Origin: Prevotellaceae bacterium MN60
GTDB taxonomy: Bacteria > Bacteroidota > Bacteroidia > Bacteroidales > Bacteroidaceae
Length of the DNA stretch: 64,000 nt
Assembly (NCBI GenBank): GCA_900199555.1
Contig: FZQZ01000003.1
Location: forward strand, 62,001-126,000
Direction of reading: 5' to 3'
Under the pieces are notes generated by a model. It was not told the origin of the DNA. It was given only the letters and a program-made list of their open reading frames with translations, and made no database searches. A program made the translations under genes and the position numbers. Shown piece by piece: positions 51,147 to 59,907 of the stretch. Positions within the stretch are counted from its first letter, which is position 1; each line of letters starts with the position of its first letter.

Positions 51147-52271
51147 ATTCTTATAATAGCTATCTAACAGTTGCTGCGCAGCCATAAAAGAGGTCTGCTT
51201 ACCAGCCAATACGGAGCGCTCTGCATCCTGCAGTTGGGCTTGTATCTGTGCGTTGTTATAGAAGTGCTGGCGCAACTGTTCGTTGATGGTTTCATACATC
51301 CAGTACTTAGCCTGTTCGTTGCGACGATAGTCAAAGTAGCCGTTCTTCTTCACAAAGTCGATATACTCGTATATCATATCCCATATCTCTTTGATGCCAA
51401 GACCATAGAAGCCACTATAGCATAACACCTTGGGCAACCATCCGCTGTCAGGCATAGGAAAGAAGTGGAGTGCATTGCGGAAATTGGTAGCTGCCATCTG
51501 ACACTTCTCCACATTCTCGCCATCGCACTTATTGATAACGATACCATCAGAAATCTCCATGATGCCACGCTTGATACCTTGCAACTCATCGCCTGTTCCT
51601 GCCAACTGAATGAGCAGGAAGAAATCCACCATCGAATGACAGGCGGTCTCACTCTGTCCTACGCCCACTGTCTCTACAAAGATTTTGTCGAAGCCAGCAG
51701 CCTCACACAGAATAATCGTCTCGCGTGTCTTGCGAGCCACACCGCCTAAAGAACCAGCCGTTGGACTAGGACGGATAAACGAGTCGGGATGCACGCTGAG
51801 TTTCTCCATGCGTGTCTTATCACCCAGAATAGAACCCTTAGAGCGCTCACTACTGGGGTCGATAGCCAATACAGCCAACTTGCCTCCATGTTGTTTGAGT
51901 ACATGGATGCCAAACTCATCAATACTAGTCGACTTGCCTGCGCCAGGAACGCCACTGATACCCACACGAATACTGTTGCCACTATAGGGTAGGCACTTAT
52001 TGATTACCTCTTGGGCTTTCTGCTGGTGGGCGGGATTGACACTCTCCACCAGCGTAACAGCTTGCGAGAGGATGGTGACATCACCCTTGACAATACCTTC
52101 TACTATCTCGGCAGCAGAGAGCTCGCGACGACGGAAGCGATGACGCTGCAGATAGGGGTTAACAATAGCAGGCTGTTCTACTCCGCTATTCACCTGCAAT
52201 CCGGCATATTCAGCACTATTTTCAGGATGTTCCATAGTTACTTTTTTACTTTTAGTACCTTTATTTGGCAT
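51117..52271 (-). CDS. meaB: Methylmalonyl-CoA mutase-associated GTPase MeaB
   Basis: 384 residues. Walker A GISGVPGAGKSTSIDEFG, IDPSSERSKGSILGDKTRM (the family-specific block), ETVGVGQSETACHSMVDFF and INKCDG identify the MeaB/ArgK P-loop GTPase that protects and assembles B12-dependent methylmalonyl-CoA mutase, an enzyme of succinate-to-propionate metabolism. The mutase genes are not in this window. An ATG at 52235 (MEHPENSAEY) is an alternative start; the chosen start overlaps the DUF1573 stop by 11 bp. The C-terminus (LESLEHLDI) is encoded by the CTAG array. Confidence 0.93.
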   Translation of the reverse strand: MPNKGTKSKKVTMEHPENSAEYAGLQVNSGVEQPAIVNPYLQRHRFRRRELSAAEIVEGIVKGDVTILSQAVTLVESVNPAHQQKAQEVINKCLPYSGNSIRVGISGVPGAGKSTSIDEFGIHVLKQHGGKLAVLAIDPSSERSKGSILGDKTRMEKLSVHPDSFIRPSPTAGSLGGVARKTRETIILCEAAGFDKIFVETVGVGQSETACHSMVDFFLLIQLAGTGDELQGIKRGIMEISDGIVINKCDGENVEKCQMAATNFRNALHFFPMPDSGWLPKVLCYSGFYGLGIKEIWDMIYEYIDFVKKNGYFDYRRNEQAKYWMYETINEQLRQHFYNNAQIQAQLQDAERSVLAGKQTSFMAAQQLLDSYYKNLESLEHLDI

Positions 52272-53316
52272 TGATGGTTATCGTTACCTTCGACTGGTCG
52301 GGGTCATTGGTAATCATGAGAATACGAGGGCGCGTACGCACCTTCTTCAAATCATCACGCAGTGCCGTAATCTTGAGTTGGGTAGTCTCGCCTGGCTTCA
52401 GATGACTCTTACCCAGTGACACCTGCAGGCCGCCTGTAAAGAGTTGCAACGAAGAGATATCCAAGTCTGTTCGTCCCTTATTGCTAACGACAATAACCTC
52501 TTTTTTCTTGGTCTTGTCACCAAACTCAATATCAATCGTTTTCTTCGACAGTTCCATCTTAGGCGCATACTGTTTCTGTGCATCTGTCATACCCATGAAC
52601 GAGGGCAAGAGCACCACAGAGACGGGTATCTCGTTGTCGGCACTTACCTTATCGCCAGGATTACCTGCCAGGAATACAGAGGTCTGTGTCAGTCCATAGT
52701 CATGAATCTGCGTAGAGTTGAGCGTCACCGTCATCGTACCGGCACGACCTGGTGCCAACTTTTCGGGTACCATCACTGCAGTCAGATAAGGAGGCAGATG
52801 CATCAGATTGGGCTGATATACACTACCACTACTATTATATATATGTAGTTCCTGCACATGCTGGTCGCCACGATTGATATCGTCGAACTCTAAGTCACTA
52901 CGATCCAACAGCAAGTCGCCCATCGTGATAGGATAGTTTTTGCTGAGGTCTTGATATTCTCTCAGCACAACACCCTTCATCGTGATATATATCGGTTTAG
53001 TCACACCAGCCACCTTGATAGCGGCCTGCTTATCAAAGTGTCCCAACTGGCGTGCATCGTAGGTCATACGAATCTGGAACTTATCTCCCACATCACCTTT
53101 AGGATATTCCACAACGGTACAATTACAATCAGGAACGACCTTCTCAATGCGTACCTTCCTGGTACCTCTCTTACGGAATTCAAAAACGGCAGTAATGGGT
53201 TGCTGATAGCCCGTACGGCCAACATCAATCGTGGTACGCTCGGCTGTCAGTCTCTGTGCGCTTGCTGTTAGTGTAGCCAACAGCAGCATGGGTATTATTA
53301 TCTTTTTCTTCATCAT
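52261..53316 (-). CDS. DUF1573 domain protein
   Basis: 351 residues with a signal peptide (MMKKKIIIPMLLLATLTASAQ). The mature part starts with TTIDVGRTGYQQPITAVFEF and has VPDCNCTVVEYPKGDVG, the Cys-containing block typical of DUF1573, an Ig-like domain family common in Bacteroidota. Further Ig-like strands follow (HVQELHIYNSSGSVYQP, KKKEVIVVSNKGRTDLDIS). Function unknown; probably periplasmic or surface. It overlaps the alpha-2-macroglobulin stop by 4 bp and meaB by 11 bp, so the three genes form an operon. Confidence 0.75.
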   Translation of the reverse strand: MMKKKIIIPMLLLATLTASAQRLTAERTTIDVGRTGYQQPITAVFEFRKRGTRKVRIEKVVPDCNCTVVEYPKGDVGDKFQIRMTYDARQLGHFDKQAAIKVAGVTKPIYITMKGVVLREYQDLSKNYPITMGDLLLDRSDLEFDDINRGDQHVQELHIYNSSGSVYQPNLMHLPPYLTAVMVPEKLAPGRAGTMTVTLNSTQIHDYGLTQTSVFLAGNPGDKVSADNEIPVSVVLLPSFMGMTDAQKQYAPKMELSKKTIDIEFGDKTKKKEVIVVSNKGRTDLDISSLQLFTGGLQVSLGKSHLKPGETTQLKITALRDDLKKVRTRPRILMITNDPDQSKVTITINAK

Positions 53317-56300
53317 TCTGTAATATTAAGTGTTATCGAGGGTGCTGTAGCACGATACTCTGATGCATAGGCACATCCAACGGTACAGATACCAGTCTCA
53401 TACGTACCGGCACGATCGATATAGTATTCGGTTTCTATCACATGTTTGCCCTTGCCCAGTCCACGATAGAAGTAATGCGTAGCATAATCCTTGGGTGATA
53501 CATAGGCACCATGGTGATAACCAGACAACTGGCGGACGGGCTCCATACAACAGGCTCTCTTATCTACCACCTGGACAAAGTCGAGGTCACGCGTAGTCTC
53601 AATGGTGATGCGAACAGTGATGCGGTCGCCTACCTTCGCTGTGGTTACAGGCTTACCTGCTACCATCACCTCTCTCTTTACACTGATACCACTCTGTGAA
53701 GTCTCTATAGCTGAGGTCTTCTGCAAGAACTGAGCATAGACAGCACCCCACGAAGTACCTTCTGTGGTCTTGGTGGCAGTAAAGGTCTGTTCACCATGAT
53801 AGGGCTGAGCACTCTTTTCATAGCCGATGCCAGCAGACATCCCAGCGGGGGAACCGCTGAGCACACTACCGTCGATGGCAAGAGTGGCAGGAGTAGTGGT
53901 ATTTGTCAGAGTCGTTCCACTTGTTTTACCAGACAGGAAGGCATAGATGGCATTCACACTGTTGATAGGCGTATCCCACACCTGAGTACGCTTCTCTTGC
54001 AACAGCCAGCGACGCATCTCGTCAACAGTCTGCTTATCCTGTGGAGTTACCAGTTGGATAGCCTCTATAGCAGCTACCTCTGTAGGTATCTTATAGTCGT
54101 ACCAAGAATAGAAGGCGCGACGTGTATCATAGTATCGTCCCATCTCTTCGGTATATACGCTATATTCTTTCAGACTCTTCACATATTCTACTGCCTTGGT
54201 CTTCTCGCCACGCTTAGCCAATACCACAGCCGTCATCGCCTTCTCGTAAATGCTCTGGCGCTTGATATCTTTCTTCAGCAAAGCTATCAAATAGTTATTG
54301 GCAGACTTGACAGAGACAGGCAAAGGAGCATCATCGATAGCACAGAGATAGAGCCAGCGCAGGGCAGTGAATGAGGGGAAGGTCTGACGGTGTCCTTTCT
54401 TCTCCTCTTTCTTCATACGTGCCACCATCTCTGTTATCTCCTTGCTAAGATAAGTAAAGGACTTGTCGTAGAGCGTTGATGTAGAAGTCGTCGACCACTT
54501 ACATCCCATCGCCTTGAGGCGTGCCAGCATCTCTTCTACAGCCATCGTGATAGAGGTGCTACCATCCATACCAGGATACCATGAGAAGGAACCATCGCTA
54601 TTTTGCAATTCGCCCAACTTCTCTAGGGCTGTCTGCAAACGATTGTTGATGTCGTTCTCGTCAAAGAAGGAAGCCAAGCGCTGCTTCTGTTCGTTCTCTC
54701 TATCTGCAGCATTCACCCAAGGAGTCTCGGCCAAAATAAGGTCTTTCAGTTCTTCATTCTTCTGAAGTGAAGAGTGAAGAGTATTGAGTGAAGCATCTTC
54801 CTGTTTCCACTGTTCGAATACACGTCTTGTCTGTGGATTCTGGTCGAGAATATGCTTAGCCAGCATATTGCTATATAAAGAAGCAGCTTGGTCAATGGCG
54901 CTATGCTCTCTAGGCTGACCCAAGGTAGGCAGTGACTGAATCATCAACCATGCAGGGTTGTTGGTATATTCCACTGTCAACTTCTGCTGGGTAGCATCCT
55001 GTGGGAACAGTTTGCTGAGGTCGATAGTCTTCACACCAGGTTCATGCTGAGTATAGGGTACTGTCTTAGTGACATATTCCTTATCAGGCAGTATGGGCAG
55101 ATAGTGTTGCTCACCATCAGAGAATCCTTCACCCTTAGCTATTACCTTGCAGATAAGGAGACTGATATCAGTGGGCAGACTATTGACCTCAAACTGAGTA
55201 GCGGTAGAGCCATTAGCATCAATAGAGAAGGGCTGTGCCTGTTCATAGACAACCTTTTCAGTCTCTGGATTGATAAGTTGCAGCTTCGCCTCACCACTAA
55301 CAGCATGATTAGTAGTATTAAACAGGCGAGCACTTATCTGCGCTTGATCACCCATACGAATAAAGCGAGGCATATTGGGCTGAATCATCACATCCTTCTG
55401 TGCGATAGCCTCACCATAGATATTGCCATACATCATATCCTTGGTGTTGGCAACACCCATAAAGCGCCAAGTAGTCAAGCTCTCAGGCAGAGTAAACGAT
55501 ATAGCAACCTGTCCATCTTGATTAGTCTTTAGCGTAGGATAGCAGAATGCCGTCTCTTGCAAATTTTCACGTACCTGCACTTCTTCTTTCGGTTCTTCTG
55601 ATGTAGTGCCTGACGAGATTATTTCCTTTGCTTTTAATACTTCACCCGCTGCTTCATCATTACCCCTCACCTCTACAATATCGAATACTTTCGCACTTTC
55701 GATGCCTAGTGAGTTAGTAGCTGCTGCCTTCATCATCCGAGTACCACGTATCATGATATGCTGTGAAACGAATTGGGGGAAGATAGCCTCATCAAATCGA
55801 CTATACAACAATTCAGGCGCGTCTAATGAATGATATTCTTTTGAACCGCTAGCATAACCCGAATACCACCTTTTCCATCTCCACATAGAAGATGGTGTAG
55901 AGTAATAGGCCTTAGGGGTGAACGACCAGTTGTGAGCATAAAGGGCATCAAGGCTCTTATCGTAAAGCACAGCCAGCATACTAGCATCGGCAGGAGTACC
56001 ATCGGGCTTAGTGATAGTCAGTCGCCACTCTTCCTTCTGTCCGGGTATCAGTCTATCACGGAAGGTATCCCACTTCATCTTCAGCTGCTTGTTGGGCATA
56101 GGCCTGCGAATAAACTTCTGATGCTGATAGCACTCGCCATTCTTTACCCACGCATAAGTCAGCAACAAACCATTGCCATATTCCTCACGATAGGTAAACT
56201 TTCGATTGAGCAGTTCGGCACTCTTTTTCACCACCCCACTCTCTATCTCACGGTTACCAGCAAAGATACCATAAACGATATGCAGGTCGGGGTCAGAAGA

Positions 56301-58763
56301 ACCTACCTGTAAAGTAACAGCACCACCATCAGCAGGGAACTCATCATGAGAAACATAGAACCATTCGTGAGTCTCTGTGGCAGGACGCTTATCATCAAGA
56401 CCAAACACTACGAAATCTTGCTTAACAGTATCAGTCTGACAAACAGCCAGCACAGTATGCTTTCCTGATTTCAGGGTGGGTAATGTAGTCGGAGTATTTG
56501 CCGAGGTCTGCAGCCACTTGCCGTTGTCTATGCAGTATTTCATTTTACCAGGTATCTCCTTACCTGCAGCATTACGACGCTGGAAAGTTACCTGTGGCAT
56601 CTGGTCACTACGCACCTGTTCGGGTAGATCGCAAGTCAGGGCTGTCGCTTTATTACCCAAAGGTAGTGACATTGTAGCACGATGAGTCTCACCAGCGGCA
56701 TCCGTCACATCAGCCTCTACCTCGAAATGGTAGAACATAGAGCGATGACCTAATCCCTCTGGCATCATCATGGGCATTACCACTTCAAAACTACCATCAT
56801 CGGCTGTCGTAATATCATCTTCATAGAGCACCTCATCCTGCTGTCCGATAGTCTCACCTTTCCAGCATCTCCACCAATAGGCAACACGTCGCGTCACCGT
56901 ATAGTGCACCTTGGCAGATTGTACAGGCACCCCAGCATAACTGGAAGCCTTGGCTTTGGCACGAACGGTATCGCCAGCCTCGTAGTGCTGTTGGTATTCA
57001 TCAAAGGCAACTTGGAAGGCAGGACGCTTATATTCTTCTACACGGAAACTGGCAGATGCATTGCTGGTACGTATGGTAAAGCGACCATTCAGTTTACCCA
57101 TAGGCAGTGTAAAGGTTGTAGAGCACTTTCCATAGCGGTCTGTGGTGACTTGTTGTTCTGCCACTACCTTATAGTTTGCATCGCGCAGTTCCAACTTGAT
57201 AGATTTATCAGCTACAGCCTCCAGTTCTGTAGCAGACAGTTCCTTCCAAACTACAGCGGTGGCATATACCGTCTGTCCTGGTCGATAGATACTACGATCG
57301 GTAAAGACCTCAGCACGCTGCGTACCATATTGGCGCTCATGATAGCTATAGTTTCCATAACCATTATATTCTGTACAAGCAGTGTCACCATCGGTATATA
57401 CAAAGATTTCTTGTGCCTGTTGCTTGCTATTATCATAAGTAGCTTCACCTTGTTGGTTACATGTCAGTGTTTTGGTTGAAGAGATATTCTTTCTATTGCG
57501 TCCAAAGCTCAAACGTAATTTAGCACCAGCAATAGGCTGTCCTGTAGTTGCATCTACCACTACATAGCGCTGCTTATTGTCAGGATAGCTTTGAGCCATC
57601 ATGCGCACACCAGAAACAAAATACAACACACGGCTTTCCTCCGTTTTGGGTTGTGTAGAATAGGTAATCATATACACACCTGCAGGCAGGCCCATCAGCT
57701 GCAAAGAGTCTTCAAACACTTCATATTCGGGATGAGAGGCGAAGGTTAATGTTCGTGCTGCCTCTTTCACCTCTGTCAGACCTTTTGCTTTGATTTGAGC
57801 ATAGTCTTTCTCATTATCAGGATTAAGATTCGTATCGCCTTTCAGTGCCGTGCGATAAACACGCATCGTAAGTTGCTGAAGGTTACGCAAATTATACAGT
57901 CCTAACATCTGCGGTTTGTTAATTTCGCAAACCGATTGAGGGAGCTTTGTCCAAAACAACGGATTGGTGCAATCTGAAAGATAGTTTCTCAACACGTTTG
58001 CACGTTTCCATCCTCCCCAACGCTGAAGAGATTCTTGCAGCCATTGATATCGCTCTTTGGCCGAATAGCCATTCATCAACTCATAGCGACGAATAGCCAA
58101 CTCACCAGCCTCAGTATAATCACCATATACCGCAATCAACGAGTCGACACCTGCGATGGTATTTTTGGTATTCACTGCTGTCAAGCAAGCAGCGCGACAG
58201 TTGCCCACCTTCTCATAGTAATCTGTCATCCACTGCCAGGCCTCCAGTTCCATGCCTATCACGCTCAATAGGTCGTGGCCAAACACCTCACTATCCTTAC
58301 CTTTGGTAATGAAAGGCTCGTAGCTGCCAGCAGAAGTCTTACCTAACACATCTGGGTGAGCCAATGCCAACGTGCGATAGTGTTTGCTCTTGGCTTCACA
58401 ATCTTCTAATTGTGAATTTACATCATATATCTTAGAAAGGGCTGTAGCATATACTGCCTGCAAAGCCACCTCACGGGCGTTTTCCATCTGCTGTTCCAAA
58501 CGCTTCACAGCAGGAGCGATAGAGTCTGAAGAAATCTCCCCTTGCAGATTGACCGTCATCAACGACGCCTTCAACAATTGTCCGTAGGCACGTTCCTTAC
58601 GCGCCTTATTCTCTATCTTCTTCAGTTCTACGATAGCTGTCTTGGGCAAGTCTTTATCTTGAGCTGCCTCCACCTGTTTCCACATGGCAGAATAGGTTTG
58701 TGCCACCATTGCCATCGGCACTAGCAGCCACGCAGCTATCATCATTCCGATTTTCTTGTTCAT
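53313..58763 (-). CDS. Bacterial alpha-2-macroglobulin family protein, thioester-less
   Basis: 1816 residues with a signal peptide (MNKKIGMMIAAWLLVPMAMVAQ). Macroglobulin-like features: AEVFTDRSIYRPGQTVYAT (MG domain, about 485-505), LRDANYKVVAEQQVTTDRYG, then the A2M core FCYPTLKTNQDGQVAISFTL with LPESLTTWRFMGVANT (about 1075-1115), and a C-terminal alpha/alpha barrel and receptor-like beta domain. Bacterial A2Ms trap proteases and protect the periplasm. At the thioester position (about 1283-1293) the sequence reads QPREHSAIDQAASLYSN, without the C-x-EQ cysteine. A 7-bp array is translated in the barrel region (about 1324-1334). It has its own -7 box 29 bp upstream. Confidence 0.88.
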   Translation of the reverse strand: MNKKIGMMIAAWLLVPMAMVAQTYSAMWKQVEAAQDKDLPKTAIVELKKIENKARKERAYGQLLKASLMTVNLQGEISSDSIAPAVKRLEQQMENAREVALQAVYATALSKIYDVNSQLEDCEAKSKHYRTLALAHPDVLGKTSAGSYEPFITKGKDSEVFGHDLLSVIGMELEAWQWMTDYYEKVGNCRAACLTAVNTKNTIAGVDSLIAVYGDYTEAGELAIRRYELMNGYSAKERYQWLQESLQRWGGWKRANVLRNYLSDCTNPLFWTKLPQSVCEINKPQMLGLYNLRNLQQLTMRVYRTALKGDTNLNPDNEKDYAQIKAKGLTEVKEAARTLTFASHPEYEVFEDSLQLMGLPAGVYMITYSTQPKTEESRVLYFVSGVRMMAQSYPDNKQRYVVVDATTGQPIAGAKLRLSFGRNRKNISSTKTLTCNQQGEATYDNSKQQAQEIFVYTDGDTACTEYNGYGNYSYHERQYGTQRAEVFTDRSIYRPGQTVYATAVVWKELSATELEAVADKSIKLELRDANYKVVAEQQVTTDRYGKCSTTFTLPMGKLNGRFTIRTSNASASFRVEEYKRPAFQVAFDEYQQHYEAGDTVRAKAKASSYAGVPVQSAKVHYTVTRRVAYWWRCWKGETIGQQDEVLYEDDITTADDGSFEVVMPMMMPEGLGHRSMFYHFEVEADVTDAAGETHRATMSLPLGNKATALTCDLPEQVRSDQMPQVTFQRRNAAGKEIPGKMKYCIDNGKWLQTSANTPTTLPTLKSGKHTVLAVCQTDTVKQDFVVFGLDDKRPATETHEWFYVSHDEFPADGGAVTLQVGSSDPDLHIVYGIFAGNREIESGVVKKSAELLNRKFTYREEYGNGLLLTYAWVKNGECYQHQKFIRRPMPNKQLKMKWDTFRDRLIPGQKEEWRLTITKPDGTPADASMLAVLYDKSLDALYAHNWSFTPKAYYSTPSSMWRWKRWYSGYASGSKEYHSLDAPELLYSRFDEAIFPQFVSQHIMIRGTRMMKAAATNSLGIESAKVFDIVEVRGNDEAAGEVLKAKEIISSGTTSEEPKEEVQVRENLQETAFCYPTLKTNQDGQVAISFTLPESLTTWRFMGVANTKDMMYGNIYGEAIAQKDVMIQPNMPRFIRMGDQAQISARLFNTTNHAVSGEAKLQLINPETEKVVYEQAQPFSIDANGSTATQFEVNSLPTDISLLICKVIAKGEGFSDGEQHYLPILPDKEYVTKTVPYTQHEPGVKTIDLSKLFPQDATQQKLTVEYTNNPAWLMIQSLPTLGQPREHSAIDQAASLYSNMLAKHILDQNPQTRRVFEQWKQEDASLNTLHSSLQKNEELKDLILAETPWVNAADRENEQKQRLASFFDENDINNRLQTALEKLGELQNSDGSFSWYPGMDGSTSITMAVEEMLARLKAMGCKWSTTSTSTLYDKSFTYLSKEITEMVARMKKEEKKGHRQTFPSFTALRWLYLCAIDDAPLPVSVKSANNYLIALLKKDIKRQSIYEKAMTAVVLAKRGEKTKAVEYVKSLKEYSVYTEEMGRYYDTRRAFYSWYDYKIPTEVAAIEAIQLVTPQDKQTVDEMRRWLLQEKRTQVWDTPINSVNAIYAFLSGKTSGTTLTNTTTPATLAIDGSVLSGSPAGMSAGIGYEKSAQPYHGEQTFTATKTTEGTSWGAVYAQFLQKTSAIETSQSGISVKREVMVAGKPVTTAKVGDRITVRITIETTRDLDFVQVVDKRACCMEPVRQLSGYHHGAYVSPKDYATHYFYRGLGKGKHVIETEYYIDRAGTYETGICTVGCAYASEYRATAPSITLNITE
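54763..54793. repeat. 7-bp-period array inside the alpha-2-macroglobulin gene
   Basis: AGTGAAG, AGTGAAG, AGTATTG, AGTGAAG on the plus strand, translated on the minus strand as SLNTLHSSLQ. Confidence 0.65.
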
Positions 58764-58792
58764 CTTGCGTTCGTTTTTGGTTTATCAAAGTA

Positions 58793-58800
58793 CAAAGATA
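58793..58800 (-). promoter_or_regulatory. -7 box of the alpha-2-macroglobulin operon
   Basis: TATCTTTG on the minus strand, 29 bp before the ATG at 58763. Its -33 region overlaps the terminator of the upstream CDF gene. Confidence 0.6.
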
Positions 58801-58803
58801 AGA

Positions 58804-58840
58804 AAAACTCGTTAAACAGCCAAGCCATTTAACGAGTTTT
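58804..58840 (-). terminator. Terminator of the CDF gene
   Basis: AAAACTCGTTAAA and TTTAACGAGTTTT form a 13-bp perfect stem over an 11-nt loop, ending in a T-run on the minus strand. Confidence 0.8.
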
Positions 58841-58860
58841 ACCAATAATATGTACCTTTT

Positions 58861-59805
58861 TTATGAATGACTATCTTCGCAACAATGCTCGTGACAAGGG
58901 GTCTCTACTGTTTCAAACTCCAGCGTAGAGTGTCCGATGCCCTTTTCTTTTAGCAACTCCTTGAGTTGAATCTTCGTTGCGTCCATGTGATCCAGATGTT
59001 CTACCACCACATGAGCCGTGAGTGCATTGTCTGTTGTACTGATGGCCCAGATATGCAGATGGTGTACCTCCTTCACATGTTCTATTTGTTCCATGCTCTT
59101 TTGTACCTCATCGAGTTCAATACCCTCTGGCATTCCGTCTATCAATAGGCGCAAACTACCCGACAGCAAGTCCCATGTAGAGATAAGGATAACCAGTGCG
59201 ATAATGATACTCACGATAGGATCTACAGCATTCCATCCCGTCCATGCGATGATAACACCAGAGATAACCACTCCCACCGACACCAAGGTATCTGCTACCA
59301 TGTGCAGAAAAGCGCCTCGCACGTTGATATCACTCTTCTGTCCACGCATCAGCAAGACGACCGTCAAGCCATTAATCAGGATACCCACACCTGCTGTCCA
59401 CGATACAGCGATACCATTGACTTCTACGGGTTCACTAAACTTATGAATACTCTCTACCACAATACCTACAACAGCAGCCAGCAAGAGTAAAGCATTCACC
59501 AGCGAGATTAGTATTGTAGTCTTCTTCAGTCCATAAGTATAGTGTGCTCCTGAGCGCACCTTCGCCATTTGGAAGGCTACCAATACCAGTACCAAACTGA
59601 ACACGTCGCTCAGGTTGTGTCCTGCATCTGAGAGTAGTGATAGAGAATTCTGTGTCAATCCTACCAGAGCCTCAACACCTACGAATAGCAGGTTGAGAAC
59701 GATGCAGAAAATAAAGATGCCATTCATTGAGGTCATCTGACCGTGATGATGATGGTGATGATGACCATGATGATGGTCGTGTTCGTGATGATGTTCGTGT
59801 GCCAT
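58861..59805 (-). CDS. Cation diffusion facilitator (CzcD-like metal exporter)
   Basis: 314 residues. Six membrane helices with the CDF metal sites: SLLSDAGHNLSDVFSLV (TM2, H-x3-D) and MVADTLVSVGVVISGVII (TM5, D). A strongly His-rich N-terminus (runs of HH, HEH, DHHH) and a Cys/His-rich C-terminus (TPCHEHCCEDSHS) would bind zinc or similar divalent metals; the C-terminal CDF dimerisation domain lies about 215-300. It exports metal from the cytoplasm. A TACCTTTG box is 29 bp upstream and two Fur-family-like palindromes flank it, so metal control is likely. Confidence 0.92.
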   Translation of the reverse strand: MAHEHHHEHDHHHGHHHHHHHGQMTSMNGIFIFCIVLNLLFVGVEALVGLTQNSLSLLSDAGHNLSDVFSLVLVLVAFQMAKVRSGAHYTYGLKKTTILISLVNALLLLAAVVGIVVESIHKFSEPVEVNGIAVSWTAGVGILINGLTVVLLMRGQKSDINVRGAFLHMVADTLVSVGVVISGVIIAWTGWNAVDPIVSIIIALVILISTWDLLSGSLRLLIDGMPEGIELDEVQKSMEQIEHVKEVHHLHIWAISTTDNALTAHVVVEHLDHMDATKIQLKELLKEKGIGHSTLEFETVETPCHEHCCEDSHS

Positions 59806-59834
59806 ATCTTTTCGTTTTTATTGTTTTCTGGATG

Positions 59835-59842
59835 CAAAGGTA
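59835..59842 (-). promoter_or_regulatory. -7 box of the CDF gene
   Basis: TACCTTTG on the minus strand, 29 bp before the ATG at 59805. Confidence 0.65.
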
Positions 59843-59854
59843 TACAATCTATTC

Positions 59855-59907
59855 TGCAACCTGGTTGCAAGCGAAGATTAAATCGCGTTTTTTGCAATCC
59901 GGTTGCA
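59855..59907 (-). promoter_or_regulatory. Two TGCAA-N5-TTGCA palindromes, candidate Fur-family operator
   Basis: TGCAACCTGGTTGCA (59855-59869) and TGCAATCCGGTTGCA (59893-59907) are 38 bp apart, centre to centre. The first covers the -33 position of the CDF promoter. The second, flanked by further T/A, reads TTGCAA-N5-TTGCAA, the pattern of nickel/zinc-type Fur-family boxes. Confidence 0.55.

Noticed and set aside
51117..52271. Propionate operon around meaB
   Set aside because: No methylmalonyl-CoA mutase or epimerase gene is visible in the window; neighbours are unrelated.
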